Source: Anaerosacchariphilus hominis
GTDB lineage: Bacteria > Bacillota > Clostridia > Lachnospirales > Lachnospiraceae
Assembly: GCF_014290175.1 (NCBI RefSeq)
Contig: NZ_JACOOR010000005.1
Coordinates: 214,669 to 278,668, forward strand
DNA length: 64,000 bases
Reading direction: 5' to 3'
Shown here: positions 16,259 through 24,666 of the stretch, in pieces
How the letters are laid out: every line of letters starts with the position of its first letter
Position numbering within the stretch: position 1 is the first letter of the stretch
Translations under genes and position numbers: made by a program
The notes under the pieces: generated by a model
Database searches by the model: none
Seen by the model: the letters and a program-made list of their open reading frames with translations, nothing else
What the model was told of the DNA's origin: nothing

Positions 16259-16951
16259 TTACTCTTTACGCGGGTCAATGATCTTAACCGCATCTGCTAC
16301 ACGGCCATACTGACCTTTCGCCTTTTCCCATGCAGTGTTCGGGTCATCACCCTTCTTGATAAAGTCTGTCATCTTGCCAAGAGAAACGAACTGGTATCCG
16401 ATAATCTGGTCTTCTGCGTCCAGAGCGATGCCTGTTACATAGCCCTCTGCCATCTCCAGGTAACGGGGTCCCTTCTTCAAAGTACCGTACATGGTACCAA
16501 CCTGAGAACGAAGTCCCTTTCCAAGATCCTCCAGACCTGCGCCTACTGCAAGTCCATCCTCAGAGAATGCGGACTGGGAACGTCCGTATACGATCTGCAG
16601 GAACAGCTCACGCATAGCGGTATTGATAGCATCACATACAAGGTCTGTGTTCAGAGCCTCCAGTACAGTCAGGCCCGGCAGAATCTCGGACGCCATAGCT
16701 GCGGAATGGGTCATACCGGAACATCCGATAGTCTCCACCAGTGCCTCCTGGATCACGCCTTCCTTTACATTCAGGGTCAGCTTACATGCTCCCTGCTGCG
16801 GTGCACACCAGCCAATGCCGTGTGTAAAGCCGGAAATATCTTTAACTTCCTTCGCCTGTACCCATTTTGCTTCTTCCGGAATCGGAGCGGCGCCATGGTG
16901 TACGCCCTGTGCTACCGGACACATCATCTCGACTTCATGTGAATAAATCAT
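16259..16951 (-). CDS. Iron-sulfur cluster assembly scaffold-like protein (NifU-type)
   Basis: This 230-residue protein has a NifU/IscU-like N-terminal region and cysteines C11, C49, C56 and C77. The C77 segment GCSGMTHSAAMASE resembles the scaffold GCxxSxAS motif. The C-terminal third (YVTGIALDAEDQIIGYQF onwards) is not part of a standard IscU. The ATG at 16951 with AAAGGAG is chosen over an in-frame extension to 17008. No desulfurase is beside it. It is co-transcribed with the GGGtGRT gene, so the two may form a dedicated pair rather than the housekeeping SUF system. Confidence 0.8.
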   Translation of the reverse strand: MIYSHEVEMMCPVAQGVHHGAAPIPEEAKWVQAKEVKDISGFTHGIGWCAPQQGACKLTLNVKEGVIQEALVETIGCSGMTHSAAMASEILPGLTVLEALNTDLVCDAINTAMRELFLQIVYGRSQSAFSEDGLAVGAGLEDLGKGLRSQVGTMYGTLKKGPRYLEMAEGYVTGIALDAEDQIIGYQFVSLGKMTDFIKKGDDPNTAWEKAKGQYGRVADAVKIIDPRKE

Positions 16952-17097
16952 TTTAAAACTCCTTTCAGAATGGATTAATAGCGACCCGGGGTGGCTTAAG
17001 TCCCGCATTGTCGCATTTGGTTATATTTTCGCACATTCTGACGGATTCGTAAAGTCCTTTTTTCATAAAAAACACAGGAGCCATGAAAAATATTGCA

Positions 17098-17137
17098 AAC
17101 GGCCCGCCGGAGTTCTCCCGGCAGGCCGCTTTTCTTC
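17098..17137 (-). terminator. GC-rich terminator after the riboswitch-controlled oxidoreductase
   Basis: Arms about 17099-17110 and 17117-17129 form a GC-rich stem 44 bases beyond the FAD-enzyme stop codon. The T-run is weak on the minus strand (TTTG) and better on the plus strand. The rest of the 16952-17180 gap must hold the scaffold-gene promoter, but I find no convincing -35/-10 pair. Confidence 0.6.
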
Positions 17138-17180
17138 TGCAGTTCTTCCTTGTATCTGAATTTTCTGTAACTGAAGTTTC

Positions 17181-18590
17181 TCACTTCTCTTCTGCCAGCT
17201 TCCGTCCCATGAGCACGCCCATGACAGAAGCCATCATCAGACCTCTGGTCCATCCGCTGGAATCACCCAGGCAGTACAGGCCCTTGACGTTGGTCACAAA
17301 GTCCTCGGTCATCTTGATCCGGTTGCTGTAGAACTTAAGCTCCGGAGAGTACAGCAGGGTCTCATTGGCCGCAAAGCCCGGTACCACATGATCTACAGCC
17401 TGGATAAAATTGATAATATTGGTCATGGCACGATAGGGCATGGCCGCGGTAATGTCACCTGCCACCGCATCCGGCAGGGTAGGCCGCACGTTGGACTGGG
17501 ACAGTTCCTTCTGCCAGGTTCTTTTGCCGCTTAAGATATCTCCGTAGCGCTGCACCATAATCTTTCCGTCTCCCAGCATATTCGTCAGCTCGCCCACTTT
17601 CTGTGCGTAGGCGATGGGCTGGTTGAAGGGATAGGTAAAGTTATGGGAACAGAGAATCGCCAGGTTTGTGTTATTGGACTTCAGATCCTTGTAAGAATGT
17701 CCATTTACCACCGCCAGATCGTTGTCGTAGTTCTCCTGACTTACAAAGCCTCCCGGATTCTGGCAGAAAGTACGCACCTTATTCTTAAAAGGCAGGGGAT
17801 AGCCGATGAGTTTGGACTCATAGAGCACCTTATTCACATCCTCCATGATCTCATTACGGACCTCTACTCGCACGCCGATATCCACGGTACCCGGCTGATG
17901 GGCGATATCATGCTGCTCACAGAGCTTCTCCAGCCAGTCTGCGCCCTTGCGGCCGGTGGCCACGATGACGTGATCCGCGTAAATCACCTGCTGGTTCGTT
18001 CCCTTGCCGGAATCCTCGATGACTGCGCCCTTGCAAACCTCATCCTCCACGATGAGATCGCTGCAGTGGCTGTCAAAAAGGATCTCCACGCCGTGCTCCA
18101 ACAGATACTGCTCAATGCGGAAATAGATCTCCTGGGCCTTCTCGGTTCCCAGATGGCGAATGGGACAGTCCACCAGCTTCAGGCCCGCCTGGATGGCGCG
18201 CTTCCGGATATCCTTAACCTCTTTTTCATTGCCGACGCCCTCCACATGGGTATCCGCACCGAACTCCAGATAGATTTGATCCGCGTAATGAATGGTCTCC
18301 TGAGCCAGATCCTCACCGATGAGGGCAGGCAGATCGCCGCCCACCTCATAGCTTAAGGACAGCTTTCCATCAGAAAAAGCGCCTGCACCGGAAAATCCAG
18401 TCGTAATATTACAATAGGGCTTACAATTTACACACTTCTTCGTCTTTGCCTTGGGACAGGAACGCTTCTCCACCGACTTACCCTTCTCCACGATGGTGAT
18501 AGTCTTTTTACTTCCCTTTTTCAAAAGCTCCAGGGCGGTAAAGATACCCGCCGGTCCTGCTCCGATAATCAATACATCTCTTTTTGCCAT
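17181..18590 (-). CDS. NAD(P)/FAD-dependent oxidoreductase under purine-riboswitch control
   Basis: This 469-residue flavoprotein of unknown substrate starts MAKRDVLIIGAGPAG, a dinucleotide-binding Rossmann motif. A Cys cluster C45, C53, C56, C60 follows, suggesting an Fe-S or zinc site, then GAGAFSDGKLSLS (69-81), a signature shared with the 539-residue paralog at 48598-50217. The C-terminal part has a second FAD segment, YCLGDSSGWTRGLMMA. The ATG at 18590 with GGAGG is chosen. The gene is alone and preceded by its own promoter, a purine aptamer and a terminator, so guanine-type purines should repress it. A link to purine metabolism is implied but not known. Confidence 0.85.
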   Translation of the reverse strand: MAKRDVLIIGAGPAGIFTALELLKKGSKKTITIVEKGKSVEKRSCPKAKTKKCVNCKPYCNITTGFSGAGAFSDGKLSLSYEVGGDLPALIGEDLAQETIHYADQIYLEFGADTHVEGVGNEKEVKDIRKRAIQAGLKLVDCPIRHLGTEKAQEIYFRIEQYLLEHGVEILFDSHCSDLIVEDEVCKGAVIEDSGKGTNQQVIYADHVIVATGRKGADWLEKLCEQHDIAHQPGTVDIGVRVEVRNEIMEDVNKVLYESKLIGYPLPFKNKVRTFCQNPGGFVSQENYDNDLAVVNGHSYKDLKSNNTNLAILCSHNFTYPFNQPIAYAQKVGELTNMLGDGKIMVQRYGDILSGKRTWQKELSQSNVRPTLPDAVAGDITAAMPYRAMTNIINFIQAVDHVVPGFAANETLLYSPELKFYSNRIKMTEDFVTNVKGLYCLGDSSGWTRGLMMASVMGVLMGRKLAEEK

Positions 18591-18612
18591 GTAAATACCT
18601 CCTTTTACCCAC

Positions 18613-18657
18613 AAAAAAACTGCCCCAGCAGATGGTATACTTCTCCCTTGCGGGCAG
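18613..18657 (-). terminator. Expression-platform terminator of the purine riboswitch
   Basis: On the minus strand CTGCCC (18652-18657) pairs with GGGCAG (18620-18625), followed by seven T (18613-18619). The 3' strand and its T-run can instead pair over 8 bases with AAACTGCC in the aptamer P3 stem, giving a mutually exclusive fold. Confidence 0.85.
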
Positions 18658-18720
18658 CTTATAGTCAACTGTTACGGCAGTTTGTAGAAACATTCATCCA
18701 ATTATGAATTTATATAAGTC
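18657..18720 (-). ncRNA. Purine riboswitch aptamer (guanine class by C74)
   Basis: The minus-strand sequence folds as the purine aptamer. P1 is CTTATA with TATAAG. J1/2 contains TATAA. P2 is ATTCAT with ATGAAT, with loop GG. J2/3 is GTTTCTAC, identical to xpt. P3 is AACTG with CAGTT, with loop CCGTAA. J3/1 is GACTAT. The loop GG and CC can make the known loop-loop pairs. The specificity base in GACTAT is C, which indicates guanine or hypoxanthine rather than adenine; a 2'-deoxyguanosine variant cannot be excluded. Confidence 0.92.
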
Positions 18721-18732
18721 CGAACCTTTTCT

Positions 18733-18762
18733 ATTCTAACGGATCCTGCGTAGTCCTGTCAA
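18733..18762 (-). promoter_or_regulatory. Promoter of the riboswitch-controlled gene
   Basis: TTGACA (18757-18762), 18 bases, then TAGAAT (18733-18738) on the minus strand. The start site near 18726 places the aptamer at the very 5' end of the transcript. Confidence 0.8.
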
Positions 18763-18772
18763 GTGTTTTCCC

Positions 18773-18794
18773 AAAAAAGACAAATGTCTTTTTT
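18773..18794 (-). terminator. Terminator after the traX-like gene
   Basis: A perfect 10-bp stem (18773-18782 with 18785-18794) with a 2-base loop, A-run and T-run lies 11 bases past the stop codon at 18806. It insulates the topB operon from the riboswitch promoter. Confidence 0.8.
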
Positions 18795-18805
18795 GCAGAC
18801 ACTCT

Positions 18806-19552
18806 TTATAGAATCCACGGAAACAGGTACCGGCCAATGAGCCAGAACAGCAGCAGGTGGGCCGGATAGAACACATAGAAGAAATACCGGTTCTGCCGCC
18901 CCCTTTCTCCATTATAGAGAAATAAAATCAGGAAACCCGGTACTGCCCAGAGCTCCATCCTTGCTTCCAGAGCCAGGATCGCCAGAGATAAAAAAGCTGC
19001 CAACGGGCGGTTCTCCCGGAGCAGATACATGGTTCCCACCACCAGTACGCCGGCTGCTCCATAGTCGGTATGCAAAAGCTCCGCTGCCAGGGCCGCTGCC
19101 CCCAGGGCCGCCATACCCTTCCACTCCCGGCCCGGGTTCTTCTGAAAGACCAGAATCACCAGAAGCCCCAGAGCCAGGGTAAAGAACACATTCTGATGTT
19201 CCCACCAGGGCACCTGGTTCCGGAGGGCCAGATCAAAGGGCAGCTCTGAAAGAAGAGCAAAGAGCGCCAGCCTCTTCAGATAGGACTCCCCGCTCCGGGT
19301 ATGTACCGCTCCTTCCACCAGAAGAAAACAGAACACCGGAAAAGCCGAACGGCCCATGATTCTCAGGATCTGATCTGCCTTCCACCAGAAAGCCGGATCG
19401 GAGACCATGCCTGAGGCCGGAGAGTTCCCGTAGCCATTCAGCAAAAATACCTCCAGAAGGCTGGCTCCCACATGATCCAGCGTCATCACCAGAATGGCGA
19501 ACCATTTCAGGACACTGCCCGGTAGCCCTTTTGCCCGCGCCGCGTTCTTCAT
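18806..19552 (-). CDS. TraX-family membrane protein
   Basis: This 248-residue integral membrane protein has about seven hydrophobic segments and starts LKWFAILVMTLDHVG, the TraX family signature. TraX acetylates F-pilin in Escherichia coli, but chromosomal Firmicutes members have no pilin nearby and probably modify another substrate. It overlaps the preceding gene by 4 bases (ATGA), so it is translationally coupled to the left-handed beta-helix gene. It is the last gene of the rluA-like/topB unit. Confidence 0.85.
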   Translation of the reverse strand: MKNAARAKGLPGSVLKWFAILVMTLDHVGASLLEVFLLNGYGNSPASGMVSDPAFWWKADQILRIMGRSAFPVFCFLLVEGAVHTRSGESYLKRLALFALLSELPFDLALRNQVPWWEHQNVFFTLALGLLVILVFQKNPGREWKGMAALGAAALAAELLHTDYGAAGVLVVGTMYLLRENRPLAAFLSLAILALEARMELWAVPGFLILFLYNGERGRQNRYFFYVFYPAHLLLFWLIGRYLFPWIL

Positions 19553-20214
19553 CGCTTCTTCGCTACCTCACCCTGCTTTTTATAAATAGAATGGGCCGGA
19601 ACCACTCCCCGCACAGAGGACAGAGGATAAATATTTGTATGGGGACCGATGACCGTACCCGGATTCAGCACGGAACCGCAGCCCACCTCCACCTCGTCGC
19701 CCAGCATGGCGCCGAATTTCTTAATGCCGGTCTCAATATCTCCTTCCGGTGTGTGTACCTTTACCAGAAGCTTGTCGGATTTTACATTGGAGGTGATGGA
19801 ACCTGCTCCCATGTGAGCCTTATAACCCAGAATGGAATCGCCCACATAATTGTAATGGGGAACCTGTACTTTATTGAACAGGATCACGTTTTTCAGCTCA
19901 GTGGAGTTTCCTACCACGGCTCCCTCTCCCACCAGGGCGTTGCCACGGATAAAGGCGCAGTGACGTACCTCGGCATCCTTACCGATGATGCAGGGTCCTG
20001 TAATGGAAGCGGTGGGCGCCACCTTGGCGGAGCGGGCGATCCAGATATCTTCTCCCCGCTTCTCATACTCCTCCCCGCTTAAGGTCTCTCCCAGCTCCAG
20101 GATAAAGTCATGAATCTTCGGCAGAGCCTCCCAGGGATAGGTTACGCTCTCCAGCAGGGGCGCCGCCTGGGTCTCACTTAAGGTGTACAGTTCCTTTACT
20201 TCCCATGTCTTCAT
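19549..20214 (-). CDS. Left-handed beta-helix (hexapeptide-repeat) protein, GlmU-C-terminal-like
   Basis: This 221-residue protein consists of an N-terminal helical part (about 1-55) and hexapeptide repeats (about 65-205: IARSAKVAPTASITGPCIIG and following). It resembles the acyltransferase half of GlmU and sugar nucleotidyltransferase tails, but there is no nucleotidyltransferase domain. It may be an acetyltransferase or nucleotide-sugar-related protein; pipelines often call it UDP-N-acetylglucosamine pyrophosphorylase, which its missing domain does not support. It overlaps topB by 4 bases at its start and the traX-like gene by 4 bases at its end. Confidence 0.8.
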   Translation of the reverse strand: MKTWEVKELYTLSETQAAPLLESVTYPWEALPKIHDFILELGETLSGEEYEKRGEDIWIARSAKVAPTASITGPCIIGKDAEVRHCAFIRGNALVGEGAVVGNSTELKNVILFNKVQVPHYNYVGDSILGYKAHMGAGSITSNVKSDKLLVKVHTPEGDIETGIKKFGAMLGDEVEVGCGSVLNPGTVIGPHTNIYPLSSVRGVVPAHSIYKKQGEVAKKR

Positions 20215-22298
20215 TTCTGCTTCGTCTCCTTTTTCTCTGTTTTCTTATTTTTCTGTTTTTTTACTGCTTTTGATTCTTTCTCATTTTTCGGATTTTTATA
20301 AAACCGGGCCGCCGCGTCAAAGCAGGGTCTGAGAGCCCGCCGGTAATCCGCAGCCAGAACGGCCCGGGTCTTATCTGTAATATATTTTTCCAGCTTCTGC
20401 ATATAGTACTCTTCGGTGATGGCTCCTTCCGCCATCTGGGTCAGTCCCTTTTCCCAGCTGGCCGTCAGTTCCGGATTCAGAAGCCCGTAGACAGAGGCCC
20501 GCACCACATCGAAAATCATTTCCCCCAGCAAAGTAGGCGTAATGATCTGAGTTTTTTTGTTCAGGGCAATATATTGGTTATTCACCAGTTTTTTCAGGAT
20601 CTCCGCCCGGGTAGCGCTGGTTCCGATGCCGCTGCCCTTGATCTGAGCCCGCAGCTCCTCGTCCTCGATGAGCTGGCCCGCGTTCTCCATGGCCAGAATC
20701 ATGGAACCGGAATTATACCGTTTAGGCGGAGAAGTCTCTCCTTCTTTGATATGGAAGCCGGATACTTCCACCTGATCGCCTTTCTTCAGCGCCTTTAAAA
20801 GTTCCAGAAACTCCGCGTCCACCCGCACGTCCTCGGTCTCCTCATTGTCCTGGTCGCTCTTTTTCTTTGCCGCCTCGGAAGCTGCCTGGGGCAGCACCCG
20901 CAGATACCCTTCGTTCAGAAGCACCTTGAAGCCGGAGAAAAACCGTTCTCCCCGCACCTCGGTTACCAGCTGTACCTTCTGATACTCGGCTGCCGGATAA
21001 AAGATGGCCAGAAATCTCCTTGCAATGACCTCATAGATCTGCTCGGAAAGCGGGTTCAGACTCCGAAGGGCTCCTAACCCCTGACCGGTGGGCACGATGG
21101 CATAGTGATCGGTGATCTGCTTGTCACTCACATACCGGGTCTTTGCGATACCCTTCCAGGCTGTTCCGTTCAAAACCTCATTTGCATACTCTGACAGCTT
21201 TCCATAGGAACGCAGACCCCCGATGTTTTTATAGATCTCCTTGGCCACGGCGGTGGACAGGACCCGGGCGTCGGTTCTGGGGTAAGTGACCAGCTTTTTC
21301 TCGTACAGCTCCTGCACCACCCGCAGAGTCTCGTCGGGGCTTAATTTAAACCGCCTGGAACACTCATTCTGAAGCTCCGCCAGATTGAATAGCAGGGGCG
21401 GATTTTTTTTCTCCTTCTTGCGCTCCATGCCTGCCAGTATCGCCCGGATCGGCCTTTCTTCCGTCAGATAATGAATCAGTGCTTCCGCGTCCTCTTTTTT
21501 CTGATAGCCGTTCTCCTTATAGAGCTTCTGGGGCGCGCAGAATGGGGAACTGGATACGGCCCTCCATTCGCCCTCGAAGCTTCTTCCATGGAGTCCGAAG
21601 TCTCCCAATACCCGGTAAAAGGGTGTCTTCACAAAGTCACGGATCTCCCGCTCTCTTCTCACCACCATACCCAGCACGCAGGTCATAACACGACCCACAG
21701 AAATAACGGTATAACGGGTGTTCAGATAGTTTGATATCACGTCACCGTACTTGAGACTTAAAAGGCGGGAAAAGTTAATCCCCATCAGATAATCCTCTTT
21801 GGCCCGGAGATAGGCTGCGCTGGCCAGGTTGTCATACTCAGACAGGTCTTTGGCCTCCCGGATTCCCCGCAGGATCTCCTCCTCGGTCTGGGAATCAATC
21901 CAGACCCGGCGGCGCTCCTTGCCCTTCACGCCTGCCATCTGCTCCACCAGTCGATAGATGTATTCTCCCTCCCGTCCCGAGTCGGTACAGACGTAGACAG
22001 TATCCACATCCGGCCGGTTCAGAAGGCCGCTTACGATGGCGAACTGCTTTTTCACCGAGGGAATCACCTCGTACTTAAACTCCTTCGGCAAAAAGGGCAG
22101 AGTGGACAGGCTCCACTTTTTCAGTCTTTCGTCATAGACCTCCGGATAGCTCATGGTCACCAGATGTCCCACGCACCAGGTCACCACGCTGTCCTCCCCC
22201 TCCAGGTAGCCGTCCCGTCTGGCCGTCTGCAGTCCCAGGGCCTTGGCGAATTCCTGGGCCACGCTGGGTTTCTCTGCAATATATAATGATTTTCCCAT
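20211..22298 (-). CDS. topB: DNA topoisomerase III
   Basis: This 695-residue type IA topoisomerase has a Toprim domain at the N terminus (SLYIAEKPSVAQEFAKAL, then CTDSGREGEYIYR) and the catalytic tyrosine in VTYPRTDAR. It cleaves one strand and decatenates DNA. The C terminus lacks zinc fingers and ends in a lysine-rich tail (about the last 30 residues). The long open frame upstream of ATG 22298 overlaps the rluA-like gene and is ignored; GAGGAG precedes 22298. It is in an operon with a pseudouridine synthase and a beta-helix protein. Chromosomal versus element-borne topB cannot be told, but no transfer genes are near. Confidence 0.93.
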   Translation of the reverse strand: MGKSLYIAEKPSVAQEFAKALGLQTARRDGYLEGEDSVVTWCVGHLVTMSYPEVYDERLKKWSLSTLPFLPKEFKYEVIPSVKKQFAIVSGLLNRPDVDTVYVCTDSGREGEYIYRLVEQMAGVKGKERRRVWIDSQTEEEILRGIREAKDLSEYDNLASAAYLRAKEDYLMGINFSRLLSLKYGDVISNYLNTRYTVISVGRVMTCVLGMVVRREREIRDFVKTPFYRVLGDFGLHGRSFEGEWRAVSSSPFCAPQKLYKENGYQKKEDAEALIHYLTEERPIRAILAGMERKKEKKNPPLLFNLAELQNECSRRFKLSPDETLRVVQELYEKKLVTYPRTDARVLSTAVAKEIYKNIGGLRSYGKLSEYANEVLNGTAWKGIAKTRYVSDKQITDHYAIVPTGQGLGALRSLNPLSEQIYEVIARRFLAIFYPAAEYQKVQLVTEVRGERFFSGFKVLLNEGYLRVLPQAASEAAKKKSDQDNEETEDVRVDAEFLELLKALKKGDQVEVSGFHIKEGETSPPKRYNSGSMILAMENAGQLIEDEELRAQIKGSGIGTSATRAEILKKLVNNQYIALNKKTQIITPTLLGEMIFDVVRASVYGLLNPELTASWEKGLTQMAEGAITEEYYMQKLEKYITDKTRAVLAADYRRALRPCFDAAARFYKNPKNEKESKAVKKQKNKKTEKKETKQK

Positions 22299-22321
22299 AA
22301 CTCCTCGCTTTCTCAACGGCT

Positions 22322-23236
22322 CTATTTTACCATAGCTTCCACAAGTCTGGCAATGTCTTTCGGCAGGGGTGCATCCACCCGGATGACTTCCCCGGTGAAG
22401 GGCTGACGGAAGGTCAGGGCTGCCGCGTGCAGGGCGGTTCTGCCGATTCCGGACTCCTCCCCGCCTGTTCCGTACAGAGGATCCCCCGCCAGAGGGCAGC
22501 CTTTTTCTTTCAGATGGACCCGGATCTGATGAGTGCGGCCTGTCTCCAGCCACAGTTCCACCAGGGCCCGGTTTTCTCCCTTTTCCCGCACCCGGTAATG
22601 GGTTTCGGCCGATTTTCCATCCGGAACCGCTATCATGCGGGTCTTATCCTCCGGATCCGGGGCCAGGGGAACACGAATCTCCCCACTCTCCGACTCCGGG
22701 ATCCCTTCCGTCACTGCCAGATAGATTTTCTTTAAGGTTCCCTGTTCCCTCTGGGCCGTCAACCTGCCTGCAGCCATCCGATTTTTGGCTGCCAGCACCA
22801 CGCCGGAGGTGTCCTTATCCAGGCGTCCCACAATGCGGATAACGCCTTTCTCACCTTTTTCCCCCAGATAGTACATCAGTCGACTGGCCAGGGTGTCCGC
22901 CTCAAAGGTTCTCCTGCCCGCCGGGTGAGTCTGGATCCCCGCCGGCTTATTCACGACGATTACATCGGCGTCCTCATACAGCACCTCCAGGGGCTCCCGG
23001 CTGGCTGAAAGCTGAGCGGAGCTTTTGTTCCCGTTCTCCGTCCGCACCTCCACCAGCTGGCCTTTTTTTAACCGGGCTGTCACCTTTTTCTGTTCCCCGT
23101 CCACGCAGATTCCGCCCGGCAGAAACTTTGCCCGACTGATTTCCTTCTGGGTCAATCCCATGGCTGCCCGCAGGAAATGCTGCAAGGTACTATCTTCGTA
23201 TTCTTCTGTCACATACCGGCTGATTTTTTTCTGCAT
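22322..23236 (-). CDS. RluA-family pseudouridine synthase
   Basis: This 304-residue enzyme isomerises uridine in rRNA or tRNA. The N-terminal S4-like region (ISRAKFLPGGICVDG) precedes the catalytic domain with GRLDKDTSGVVL, whose aspartate is catalytic. The exact RNA target cannot be told; a second family member is at 31973-32908. It is first in the topB unit and divergent from tmcAL. Confidence 0.9.
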   Translation of the reverse strand: MQKKISRYVTEEYEDSTLQHFLRAAMGLTQKEISRAKFLPGGICVDGEQKKVTARLKKGQLVEVRTENGNKSSAQLSASREPLEVLYEDADVIVVNKPAGIQTHPAGRRTFEADTLASRLMYYLGEKGEKGVIRIVGRLDKDTSGVVLAAKNRMAAGRLTAQREQGTLKKIYLAVTEGIPESESGEIRVPLAPDPEDKTRMIAVPDGKSAETHYRVREKGENRALVELWLETGRTHQIRVHLKEKGCPLAGDPLYGTGGEESGIGRTALHAAALTFRQPFTGEVIRVDAPLPKDIARLVEAMVK

Positions 23237-23291
23237 CTGTGTTCTCCTGATCTCTTTCTGCCGCTCCCGTCCTCCGGAGCCCTCCGCGCTT

Positions 23292-23320
23292 TTGACAGTC
23301 CCTGCCCCCTGTGATACACT
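23292..23320 (+). promoter_or_regulatory. Promoter of tmcAL
   Basis: TTGACA (23292-23297), 17 bases, then TACACT (23315-23320). GGGAG (23336-23340) is the ribosome binding site. Confidence 0.75.
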
Positions 23321-23346
23321 GAATAAAACGATACAGGGAGATTTTT

Positions 23347-24666
23347 ATGAAAACAGTGGGAATCATCGCGGAATACAATCCTTTTCACAAAGGGCATGCC
23401 TATCAGCTCCGGAAAGCCCGGGAGCTCTCCGAAGCCGACTATGCGGTCATCATCCTGAGCGGCGACTTCGTCCAACGGGGCTATCCGGCCCTGGTGGACA
23501 AATACGTCCGGGCGGAAATGGCGCTCCGTTCCGGCGCGGATCTCGTTCTGGAGCTTCCGGTTCCCTACGCCACAGGCAGCGCCGAGACCTTCGCCAGGGG
23601 CGCCGTCTCCGTTCTGGAAGAGCTGGGCTGTGTGGACACCCTCTGCTTCGGAAGCGAAGTCGGAGATCTGTCCCCGCTTATGGACTACGCCCGGCTCTTT
23701 GAGGAGGAACCGCCTCTCTACCGGGAGCTTCTCCAGTCCTTCTTAAAGCAGGGCATAAGTTTTCCTGCTGCCAGAAGCCGGGCCGCCGAAGAGTACCGGA
23801 ATACCTTTGAACGGATTCTCCCCTGCTCCGCCGCAGACGCGGACTGCAGACGGGAGCCTTCCCTTCTGGATTCTCCCAACAATATTCTGGGCGTGGAATA
23901 CTGCCGGGCGCTCCTGCACCGGAACAGCTCCATCCGGCCGCTGACCCTTCGCCGGGAATCCGCCGGTTATCATGATCTCAATCTGGATGCTTCCATGGCC
24001 TCGGCCTCGGCCATCCGCTATGCCATCATCCAGGGCCTTTCCGGCTTTCCGGATGCCGACTGCCGCAAGGAGGCAGCACCGCTTCCTGCCTCTATCTGCT
24101 CCCAGCTGCCTGAGGACTCGGCCGCTCTTCTGGAGCAGGTTCTCCGTGAGGCCGGACCGGTCAGTCTCTCCGACTTTTCCGCCCAGCTTTCCTATCGGCT
24201 TCTCTCCCTGTCCCGGGAAGAGCTGGCTGCCATCCAGGACGTGGGGCAGGAACTGGCTGCCCGCATTTACAAAAACCGGTTTGTCTTTACCGATGCGGAG
24301 GCTTTCGCAGATCTCATCAAAACCCGCCAGATCACCCACACCCGGGTCACCCGGGCCCTGTGCCATGTTCTCCTGGGTCTCACCCAGGCAGATCTGAACA
24401 GCCGTAAAGCCGCCGGCTATCCCGTGTATCTGCGGCCCCTGGGCTTCCGGAAAAGCGCTGCCCCCCTGCTCTCGGCCATCAAAGAGAAAAGCGCCTCGCC
24501 GCTTCTTGTCAAAGCGGCAGACGCCTCTTCTGTCTTATCCCCGGAACAGTCCGCCCTGTTTGAACAGGATCTGTTTGCCGCGCATCTCTATGAATCCGTA
24601 AAGGCCAGCCGCAGAAAGCAGCCCCTGGTTCACGAATATACCCGTTCGCCGGTTATTCTGCCTTAA
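23347..24666 (+). CDS. tmcAL: tRNA(Met) cytidine acetate ligase
   Basis: This 439-residue enzyme (YlbM type) activates acetate with ATP and forms N4-acetylcytidine at the wobble base of elongator tRNA-Met. The nucleotidyltransferase motif GIIAEYNPFHKGHAYQL with HxGH (residues 15-18) is clear, as are SGDFVQRG and NNILGVEY. In an acetogen, free acetate should not limit it. Its 3' end overlaps the convergent HAD gene by 14 bases. Confidence 0.92.
   Translation: MKTVGIIAEYNPFHKGHAYQLRKARELSEADYAVIILSGDFVQRGYPALVDKYVRAEMALRSGADLVLELPVPYATGSAETFARGAVSVLEELGCVDTLCFGSEVGDLSPLMDYARLFEEEPPLYRELLQSFLKQGISFPAARSRAAEEYRNTFERILPCSAADADCRREPSLLDSPNNILGVEYCRALLHRNSSIRPLTLRRESAGYHDLNLDASMASASAIRYAIIQGLSGFPDADCRKEAAPLPASICSQLPEDSAALLEQVLREAGPVSLSDFSAQLSYRLLSLSREELAAIQDVGQELAARIYKNRFVFTDAEAFADLIKTRQITHTRVTRALCHVLLGLTQADLNSRKAAGYPVYLRPLGFRKSAAPLLSAIKEKSASPLLVKAADASSVLSPEQSALFEQDLFAAHLYESVKASRRKQPLVHEYTRSPVILP

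Noticed and set aside
16259..16951. Nitrogenase-associated NifU
   Set aside because: No nif genes are in the window and the C-terminal third differs; only scaffold-like is supported.
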